Origin: Clostridium sp. MCC353
GTDB lineage: Bacteria; Bacillota; Clostridia; Lachnospirales; Lachnospiraceae
Assembly: GCF_018785315.1 (NCBI RefSeq)
Contig: NZ_WQPN01000007.1
Coordinates: 1-32,470 of the forward strand
Direction: 5' to 3'
Length of the DNA stretch: 32,470 nt
In this document: one piece after another, positions 1 to 5,489 of the stretch
How the letters are laid out: each line of letters begins with the position of its first letter
Position numbering within the stretch: position 1 is the stretch's first letter
Program-made: the position numbers and the translations under genes
The notes under the pieces: generated by a model
The model's input: only the letters and a program-made list of their open reading frames with translations
Told to the model about the DNA's origin: nothing
Database searches by the model: none

Positions 1-56
1 ATTTACAGGAAAGGGTGAGGGCATTTTCGAAAATGCCCTCACCCTTTCCTGTAAAT
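1..56. repeat. Perfect 56-bp palindrome (long inverted repeat)
   Basis: Bases 1-28 are the exact reverse complement of 29-56, with no loop. The centre, at 20-37, is the 18-bp palindrome GGCATTTTCGAAAATGCC. The same core occurs twice in a related element at 24559-24660. As RNA it would form a long hairpin on either strand, so it could act as a bidirectional terminator or a REP/MITE-like element. It may continue to the left of the window. No coding function is visible. Confidence 0.85.
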
Positions 57-184
57 CCCCACGTCCCTCCTGTAAATAATAAAAAGGCTGTGAATGCCCG
101 GCATCTTCAATTCTTCAGCCACATCCCCATGATTACCAAAAAAGATTAAAAAATTACAAAGATAATACAAGAAAGTAAATTCTA

Positions 185-214
185 TGGACGCTAAAATATA
201 TTCTATGATATACT
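185..214 (+). promoter_or_regulatory. Candidate promoter of the first cobalamin operon
   Basis: A -35-like TGGACG (185-190, 4/6 match) is followed after 18 bp by a -10-like TATACT (209-214) in an AT-rich stretch ahead of cobI. Two direct copies of ATTCTATG at 179-186 and 200-207, exactly 21 bp apart, overlap the -35 and the spacer. The match is moderate, and transcripts could also enter from genes left of the window. Confidence 0.4.
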
Positions 215-225
215 ATTTTTTTGAT

Positions 226-271
226 GGAATAACGTAACAGTTCAGACCTGTCTGGACTGTTACGGAATAAC
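226..271 (+). repeat. Leader hairpin flanked by 8-bp direct repeats
   Basis: Bases 234-247 and 250-263 form 14-bp inverted arms with a 2-nt loop (CT) and one mismatch that would be a wobble pair in RNA. The hairpin sits between identical 8-mers GGAATAAC at 226-233 and 264-271. It lies in the presumed 5' UTR of cobI, 22 bases before the RBS. It could be an attenuator or operator, or a small insertion with a target duplication. There is no T-run, so an intrinsic terminator is unlikely. Confidence 0.6.
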
Positions 272-292
272 GCTTCGGCATGGAGGAATAAA

Positions 293-982
293 ATGACAGG
301 AAAATTATATGGAATCGGCGTAGGCCCCGGCGACCCCGAACTTCTCACCTTAAAAGCGGTACGCCTGATAAAAGAATGTGATAAAATAGTAGTTCCGGGA
401 GAGGATTACAACACCAGCGTAGCCTATAAGATCGCCCTGGAAGCGGTGCCGGAACTGGCTCAAAAAGAAGTGTGCGGAATTTCCATGCCCATGACTAAGG
501 ACAAGAACATTTTGGAAGAAAATTACGCATCGGCGGCGGCGCAGATCACCGGCTGGCTGGACGAAGGAAAAGACGTTGGAATTTTGAATCTGGGCGACGT
601 GACTGTTTACTCCACCTGCCTCTATATCCATAAGCTGGTAAAAGCATCAGGTTATCCGACGGAACTGGTTAACGGAATCCCATCTTTCTGCGCGGTGGCG
701 GCCAGGCTGGATATGGGACTTGTGGAACGTTCCCAGCAGCTCCATGTTCTCCCCGCCTCCTATCAGATCGAAGAGGGATTGAAACTCCCCGGCACAAAAG
801 TGCTGATGAAGTCGGGAAAACAGATCGGCAGAGTGAAAAACCTGATAAAAGAGATGGGAATGAACGCGGTGATGATCGAAAACTGCGGTATGGAAGAGGA
901 GAAAATCTACCGGACCACAGATGAAATAGACGAAAACGCAGGGTATTATTCCCTGATGATTGTAAAAGAACAAGAAGAGTAA
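293..982 (+). CDS. cbiL: Cobalt-factor II / precorrin-2 C20-methyltransferase
   Basis: The product is 229 aa, a normal length for CbiL/CobI. It transfers a methyl group from SAM to C20 of the corrin ring, the first methylation after cobalt insertion in the anaerobic route. The N-terminus has the SAM-binding GVGPGDPELLTLKA loop (residues 9-22), and NLGDVTVYST (about 99-108) matches the second conserved segment of tetrapyrrole methylases. The start at 293 is preceded by TGGAGGAAT (281-289). A cobalt-using rather than metal-free substrate is inferred from the neighbouring cbiK and cbiD. It is the first cobalamin gene visible. The protein is cytoplasmic and shows no anomalies. Confidence 0.93.
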   Translation: MTGKLYGIGVGPGDPELLTLKAVRLIKECDKIVVPGEDYNTSVAYKIALEAVPELAQKEVCGISMPMTKDKNILEENYASAAAQITGWLDEGKDVGILNLGDVTVYSTCLYIHKLVKASGYPTELVNGIPSFCAVAARLDMGLVERSQQLHVLPASYQIEEGLKLPGTKVLMKSGKQIGRVKNLIKEMGMNAVMIENCGMEEEKIYRTTDEIDENAGYYSLMIVKEQEE

Positions 983-1180
983 ATGAAGCGCCATATTACG
1001 GCGGAGCGCCAATTAAACGGCAAATCGCCGCAAACTGCGAACCGTTATTTATGACGAAGCGCCATCTTATGGCGGAGCGCCATCTTATAGCGGAGCGCCA
1101 TCTTATAGCGGAGTGCCATCTTATAGCGGAGTGCCAATTTATGGCAAATCGCCGCATACGGCGGCAGATTGTGAGGAATG
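983..1180 (+). repeat. cbiL-cbiH spacer: 18-bp tandem hairpin repeats with two short ORFs
   Basis: Five consecutive 18-bp units run 1059-1076, 1077-1094, 1095-1112, 1113-1130 and 1131-1148 (consensus GCGCCATCTTATAGCGGA). A diverged unit lies at 988-1005, and GGCAAATCGCCGCA occurs at 1019-1032 and 1143-1156. Most units can fold as small hairpins, for example CGCCAT-CTT-ATGGCG at 1060-1074. Two short + strand ORFs are in stop-start register. The first, 983-1054 (23 aa), has its ATG directly after the cbiL TAA. The second, 1051-1224 (57 aa, with an AERHLI-like hexapeptide repeat), overlaps it as ATGA and ends inside cbiH. Neither resembles a protein I know; translation is speculative. Confidence 0.8.
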
Positions 1181-1909
1181 ATGAAACAGATATACGTTGT
1201 GGGCATCGGCCCGGGCAGTTATGAACAGATGACAATAAAAGCGGCAAATGTGTTAAAGTCCTGCGATTTAATCGTAGGCTACACCGTCTATGTGGACTTA
1301 ATCAAAGAGTATTTCCCTGATAAGGAAATGATTTCAACCCCCATGAAACAGGAAGTGGAGCGCTGCCGCCTGGCATTTGAAGAGGCGGACAAGGGAAAAG
1401 ACGTGGCAATGATCTGCAGCGGAGACGCCGGAGTGTACGGAATGGCAGGTTTGATGTACGAGATCGGAAGCGAATACCCCGGATGCGGCATTACGGTGGT
1501 GCCCGGCGTGACTGCAGCTGTTGCGGGAGGAGCTGTGCTTGGCGCGCCCCTGATCCACGATTTCGCCCTGATCAGTTTAAGCGACCTTCTGACCCCATGG
1601 GAAAAGATCGAAAAGCGTCTGGAGTGCGCGGCAGCCGCCGATTTTGTGGTCTGCCTTTATAATCCCTCCAGCAAAAAACGCCATGATTACTTACAGAAAG
1701 CCTGCGATATCATGCTCCGCCATGCGTCCGAAGACACGGTCTGCGGAATTGCCGCCAATATCGGGCGGGAAGGCGAGACTGGCCGGACCATGACGCTAAA
1801 GGAACTGCGGGATACCCAGGTGGACATGTTTACCACGGTATTTATCGGAAATTCACAGACAAAAGTGGTGGACGGACACATGGTAACCCCCAGAGGATAC
1901 CGGATTTAG
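1181..1909 (+). CDS. cbiH: Cobalt-precorrin-3 C17-methyltransferase (ring contraction)
   Basis: The product is 242 aa. CbiH methylates C17 with SAM and drives contraction of the macrocycle to a delta-lactone intermediate in the anaerobic pathway. It has the SAM loop GIGPGSYEQMTIKA near the N-terminus, the CSGDAGVYGMAGL segment (about 91-103) and CLYNPSSKKR (about 157-166), all typical of CobJ/CbiH. ATG codons lie at 1178 and 1181; 1181 is chosen because GTGAGGA (1171-1177) then has usable spacing. CbiH is often fused to CbiG or next to it, but this one is a stand-alone methylase and no cbiG follows. The 3' neighbour cobS is separated by a repeat-rich spacer. Confidence 0.93.
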   Translation: MKQIYVVGIGPGSYEQMTIKAANVLKSCDLIVGYTVYVDLIKEYFPDKEMISTPMKQEVERCRLAFEEADKGKDVAMICSGDAGVYGMAGLMYEIGSEYPGCGITVVPGVTAAVAGGAVLGAPLIHDFALISLSDLLTPWEKIEKRLECAAAADFVVCLYNPSSKKRHDYLQKACDIMLRHASEDTVCGIAANIGREGETGRTMTLKELRDTQVDMFTTVFIGNSQTKVVDGHMVTPRGYRI

Positions 1910-1918
1910 CAGGAAATA

Positions 1919-1997
1919 AAGACAGGTATTAAAGACGGAAAATGAGGACAGAGAATGAAGACAGAAAAAGAAGACGGAAAATGAGGACGGAACTATG
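1919..1997 (+). repeat. 13-bp tandem repeats with a leader ORF abutting cobS
   Basis: Six 13-bp units (consensus ARGACRGARAATG) run 1919-1931, 1932-1944, 1945-1957, 1958-1970, 1971-1983 and 1984-1997 (the last is 14 bp). Four units end in ATG, and the last ATG is the cobS start codon. The ATG at 1942 opens an 18-aa Arg/Lys-rich ORF (MRTENEDRKRRRKMRTEL). Its TGA (1996-1998) overlaps the cobS ATG as ATGA. The repeats are plain in the sequence; whether the small ORF is translated or couples to cobS is inference. Confidence 0.8.
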
Positions 1998-2765
1998 ACG
2001 ATCATAAAAGCCATGGCCATCGCCTGCGCCATGTATTCCAAAATACCCATGCCCAAAGTGGACTGGAATGAAAAAAATATGAGATATGCCCTGTGCTTTT
2101 TCCCTCTGGTAGGCTTTCTGGAAGGCGCAGTATTTTTCGCGGTTTTCAGCTTTCTGGGATATCTTAACGCCCCTGAACTGATGAAAGCGGCTGTCCTTTT
2201 CGCGGTTCCCATCCTGATTACGGGAGGGATTCACATGGATGGATTCCTGGATACCATGGACGCCCTCAGTTCCTACCAGACGAAAGAGAGAAAACTGGAG
2301 ATATTAAAAGATTCCCATACCGGGGCATTTGCGATCATCGGCTGCGCCGTCTACACCGTGTTATATCTCGGCGGACTCAGCGGGTTAGTGGACGGCAGAA
2401 GCTGCCTTCTCGTCTGCACCGGATTTGTGATTTCCCGGTCTTTAAGCGGGCTGTCCCTGGTGCTCTTTAAAGGGGCGAGAAAAAATGGCCTGGCCTATAC
2501 ATTTTCCAGTTCCGCCCATAAAAAAATTACACGGACGGTGCTGGCGGCTGTTTTGATTGTCTTTGCCTGTCTGGCAGTGAGCCTGGACGGTGCGGCAGGA
2601 ACCGTTATGGTAACCGGAGCGGCTGCCGTATTCGCCTATTACCGTTACATGTCCTATAAAGAATTTGGCGGTATCACGGGGGACCTGGCGGGATTTTTCC
2701 TTCAGGTCTGCGAGCTGGTGATGCTTTACGGCGTAGTCATTGCGGAAGGATTGAACTCATTATGA
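1995..2765 (+). CDS. cobS: Adenosylcobinamide-GDP ribazoletransferase (cobalamin synthase)
   Basis: The product is 256 aa, the usual CobS size. This integral membrane enzyme joins adenosylcobinamide-GDP to alpha-ribazole (or its phosphate) in nucleotide-loop assembly. The conserved acidic motif GGIHMDGFLDTMDALSS (residues 77-93) contains the metal-binding aspartates. It is followed by KDSHTGAFAIIG, also a family hallmark. Several hydrophobic helices are visible (about 31-52, 61-78, 109-125, 185-220, 235-251). Its TGA overlaps the cbiB ATG by 4 bp, implying translational coupling. Its own start sits in the last copy of the upstream 13-bp repeat. Confidence 0.93.
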   Translation: MTIIKAMAIACAMYSKIPMPKVDWNEKNMRYALCFFPLVGFLEGAVFFAVFSFLGYLNAPELMKAAVLFAVPILITGGIHMDGFLDTMDALSSYQTKERKLEILKDSHTGAFAIIGCAVYTVLYLGGLSGLVDGRSCLLVCTGFVISRSLSGLSLVLFKGARKNGLAYTFSSSAHKKITRTVLAAVLIVFACLAVSLDGAAGTVMVTGAAAVFAYYRYMSYKEFGGITGDLAGFFLQVCELVMLYGVVIAEGLNSL

Positions 2766-3715
2766 ATTTACATATATTGGCGCTGGGAGCCGGATTTGTT
2801 CTGGACCTGATTTTAGGCGATCCCAGATGGATGATCCATCCGGTCTGCCTGATGGGAAAGACCATTGCATGGGCGGAAAAAACAGTGCGGAACATTGCTG
2901 GAAATGATAAAAAGAAGCTGCTGGCAGGAAGCTGGCTGTTATGTGCCGGAAATGTGATTTTCTGGACCGGCCTGGCTTACCTGGTCTGCGGTATGCTCTA
3001 TAGAATCGGCCCGGCCGCGGGCCTGGCGGGAGAAAGCCTTCTCTGCTGGCAGCTTCTGGCCGTAAAAGGGCTGAAAAGCGAGAGCATGAAGGTATATGAA
3101 GCCCTGAAACAAGGAACCATTGAAGATGCCAGATACGCGGTTTCCATGATCGTAGGCCGGGATACCCAGTCATTAGACGAAAAGGGTGTGACCAAAGCTG
3201 CGGTGGAAACGGTGGCGGAAAATCTGTCCGACGGAGTGATCGCCCCCCTGCTCTTTATGGCGGTGGGAGGGGCGCCCCTCGGTTATCTCTATAAAGTGGT
3301 GAACACCATGGATTCCATGGTGGGCTATAAAGATGAGAAATACCTCTATATCGGGCGGATTCCAGCCAAACTGGATGATGTCCTGAACTTCATTCCGGCC
3401 CGGATTTCAGCCCTTCTCATGATCCTTGCGGCCCCGGCAGCCGGATTAAACGGCAGAGACGCCTTTGCCATGTGGAGAAGGGACGGCAGGAACCATGCCA
3501 GCCCCAATTCCGCCCAGACAGAGGCGGCCGCGGCAGGGGCCCTGGGAGTTCAATTGGCAGGGGATGCCTATTATTTCGGTAAACTATATAAAAAACTTAC
3601 CATTGGTGATAAAAAAAGAGAGATTGAAATCGAAGATATAAAGAGGATCAACCGTCTGCTGTACATAACGGCCATGGCTGCCATGGCGATTGTGCTGGCG
3701 GCCGGTATTAAATAG
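2762..3715 (+). CDS. cbiB: Adenosylcobinamide-phosphate synthase
   Basis: The product is 317 aa, full length for CbiB. This membrane protein condenses adenosylcobyric acid with (R)-1-amino-2-propanol O-2-phosphate, which CobD (at 17923) supplies. Family signatures are LILGDPRWMIHPVCLMGK (residues 16-33), SMIVGRDTQSLDEKGVTKAAVE and the VAENLSDGVIAPLLF segment (about 126-165). NTMDSMVGYK and AKLDDVLNFIPAR follow. Hydrophobic segments lie near 1-18, 57-80, 155-172, 212-230 and 296-316. The 4-bp overlap with cobS pairs two late membrane steps. It ends before a long run of hairpins. Confidence 0.93.
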   Translation: MNLHILALGAGFVLDLILGDPRWMIHPVCLMGKTIAWAEKTVRNIAGNDKKKLLAGSWLLCAGNVIFWTGLAYLVCGMLYRIGPAAGLAGESLLCWQLLAVKGLKSESMKVYEALKQGTIEDARYAVSMIVGRDTQSLDEKGVTKAAVETVAENLSDGVIAPLLFMAVGGAPLGYLYKVVNTMDSMVGYKDEKYLYIGRIPAKLDDVLNFIPARISALLMILAAPAAGLNGRDAFAMWRRDGRNHASPNSAQTEAAAAGALGVQLAGDAYYFGKLYKKLTIGDKKREIEIEDIKRINRLLYITAMAAMAIVLAAGIK

Positions 3716-3941
3716 CTGTGGAGGATAGTGTGAAAAATAATCTTGAAGGCTTATTTTTCACACCCGGATTTGTGCCGGAGCCACAAATTCGAATCGCCGC
3801 TGAGAATCTGAAATTCTCATCGCGTGCCTGCAAAACGCATTTTATGCGTAACGCATTTTATGCGTAACGCATTATATACATAGCGCATTTTATGCGCAGC
3901 ACAGCATTTGCGCAAAAAACGCTCCGGCATGGAGGAATAAG
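3716..3941 (+). repeat. cbiB-cbiK spacer: array of consecutive small hairpins
   Basis: This 226-bp non-coding spacer contains a series of adjacent inverted repeats. They are 3728-3763 (13-bp perfect arms, 10-nt loop), 3766-3790 (9-bp arms with one wobble) and 3801-3819 (TGAGAAT/ATTCTCA). A 16-bp-period array follows: 3835-3849, 3851-3865, 3867-3881 (degenerate) and 3883-3897, mostly of the form ACGCAT-TTT-ATGCGT. No T-runs follow the stems, so they are not obvious terminators. The last 24 bases (3918-3941), together with the cbiK start codon, nearly copy the cbiL initiation region at 269-295. Confidence 0.8.
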
Positions 3942-4730
3942 ATGTCAAAAACCAAGGAAGCGATTTTGGTGGTCAGTTTTGGGACCAGCCATGAAGATAC
4001 GAGAAAAAAGACCATTGACGCGATTGTAAAAGAGGTCTGCGATGCCCGCCCGGACTGCCGGATTTATGAAGCCTGGACCAGCGGGATGATCATACGGAAG
4101 GTTGCCAAGGCCGGATATCATGTGATGACCGTGAGCGAGGCCATGGATCAGATGGTAAAAGACGGAATCACCCGTCTGACCGTCCAGCCCACCCATGTGA
4201 TCAATGGAATTGAAAATGACCAGATGAAAAAAGACGTGCTGGCCCGGAAGGAAGATCTGGAAGAGATCCGTTTTGGAACTCCCCTTCTGACCTGCGAACA
4301 GGATTCATTTTATGTAATAGACACTTTAATGGAAGAGATGGGGCCCCTGGAAGAAAAGACCGCTCTGGTGTTCATGGGCCATGGAACCACCCATTATGCC
4401 AACACCATTTATGCGGCCCTGGACTACCAGTTTAAGGACAGAGGGCATAAAAATGTATTCGTGGGGACAGTAGAAGCATATCCTTCCATGGAGACCCTGA
4501 AAAAACATTTAAAAGAAGGGGGATTTGAAAAACTGATTCTGACCCCCTTCATGATCGTCGCCGGAGACCATGCGAAAAATGATATGGCAAGCGAAGATGA
4601 GGATTCCTGGAGAAGCCAGTTAGAAAGAGAAGGATATGAAGTATCCTGCCTGCTGAAAGGCCTTGGGGAGTATCAGGGAATCCGCCGGTTATTTTTAAAA
4701 CACATTGAACAAGCAGAGAAGGAGGCATAA
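3942..4730 (+). CDS. cbiK: Sirohydrochlorin cobaltochelatase, CbiK type
   Basis: The product is 262 aa, typical of CbiK (class II chelatase). It inserts Co2+ into sirohydrochlorin without ATP, the step that commits the pathway to cobalamin. Metal-binding and catalytic histidines are visible in MGHGTTH (His147) and AGDHAKNDM (His210), with Glu178 in VEAYP. The N-terminus reads AILVVSFGTSHEDTRKKT, a CbiK hallmark. There is no signal peptide, so it is cytoplasmic, unlike the periplasmic CbiKp of sulfate reducers. Its RBS is GGAGGAAT (3931-3938). cbiF follows after 3 bp, so the two are probably coupled. Confidence 0.94.
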   Translation: MSKTKEAILVVSFGTSHEDTRKKTIDAIVKEVCDARPDCRIYEAWTSGMIIRKVAKAGYHVMTVSEAMDQMVKDGITRLTVQPTHVINGIENDQMKKDVLARKEDLEEIRFGTPLLTCEQDSFYVIDTLMEEMGPLEEKTALVFMGHGTTHYANTIYAALDYQFKDRGHKNVFVGTVEAYPSMETLKKHLKEGGFEKLILTPFMIVAGDHAKNDMASEDEDSWRSQLEREGYEVSCLLKGLGEYQGIRRLFLKHIEQAEKEA

Positions 4731-4733
4731 GAT

Positions 4734-5486
4734 ATGGTTCATTTTATAGGAGCAGGCCCGGGGGACCCGGAACTTCTGACAATTAAGGGAAAGCGTCTCA
4801 TCGACGAGGCGGATGTGATAATCTATGCCGGTTCTCTGGTAAATCCCCAGGTGTTAGACGGCGCCAAAGAAGGGGCCAAAATCTATAACAGCGCCAAAAT
4901 GAACTTAGATGAAGTGATCGAAGTGATGAAAGAGGCGGAAGAAAACGGGCTGGCAACAGCCCGGGTACATACGGGAGATCCCGCCGTTTACGGGGCCCAC
5001 AGGGAACAGATGGACCGCTTAGACCAGCTGGGGATTGAATATGACGTCACTCCCGGCGTCAGCTCATTTCTGGCCGCGGCCGCAGTGCTTAAAAAAGAAT
5101 ATACCCTGCCCGGAATCAGCCAGACCGTGATTTTAACCAGGATGGAAGGCAGGACGCCCATGCCGGAAGGGGAGAAGCTGGCGGACCTGGCAAAACACCA
5201 GGCGACCATGATCATTTTCCTCAGTGTGGGCCAGATCGAACTGCTGTCGGAAACCCTGAAAGATTCCTACAGCCAGGACACCCCGGTGGCGGTGGTTTAC
5301 AAGGCCACATGGGAAGACCAGAAGATCGTCAAAGGCACATTAAATGACATTGCGAAAAAGGTGAAGGACGCGGGAATCAAAAAAACTGCCCTCACCGTGG
5401 TGGGCGGATTTTTAGGAGATGAATACGAGCTGTCCAAGCTCTATGATAAACATTTTACCCATGAATTCAGGAAAGGAATTGATTGA
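4734..5486 (+). CDS. cbiF: Cobalt-precorrin-4 C11-methyltransferase
   Basis: The product is 250 aa, full length. CbiF/CobM methylates C11 with SAM. Diagnostic segments are FIGAGPGDPELLTIKG (residues 4-19), IYAGSLVNPQVL (35-46) and HTGDPAVYGAHREQMDRL (79-96). Further hallmarks are TPGVSSFLAAAA and the long ILTRMEGRTPMPE stretch specific to this family. The gene starts 3 bp after cbiK, with GGAGG inside the cbiK 3' end, and is followed 3 bp later by the hemC-cobA-hemD fusion. No unusual residues were noticed. Confidence 0.94.
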   Translation: MVHFIGAGPGDPELLTIKGKRLIDEADVIIYAGSLVNPQVLDGAKEGAKIYNSAKMNLDEVIEVMKEAEENGLATARVHTGDPAVYGAHREQMDRLDQLGIEYDVTPGVSSFLAAAAVLKKEYTLPGISQTVILTRMEGRTPMPEGEKLADLAKHQATMIIFLSVGQIELLSETLKDSYSQDTPVAVVYKATWEDQKIVKGTLNDIAKKVKDAGIKKTALTVVGGFLGDEYELSKLYDKHFTHEFRKGID

Positions 5487-5489
5487 GGG

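Noticed and set aside
1059-1148. Possible CRISPR array
   Set aside because: The 18-bp units are contiguous with no unique spacers, far from CRISPR repeat-spacer structure, and no cas genes are present.
996-1247. Minus-strand ORF with a repeated RWRSAI hexapeptide
   Set aside because: It is the antisense reading of the 18-bp repeats and the start of cbiH; there is no RBS, and the + strand genes explain the region.
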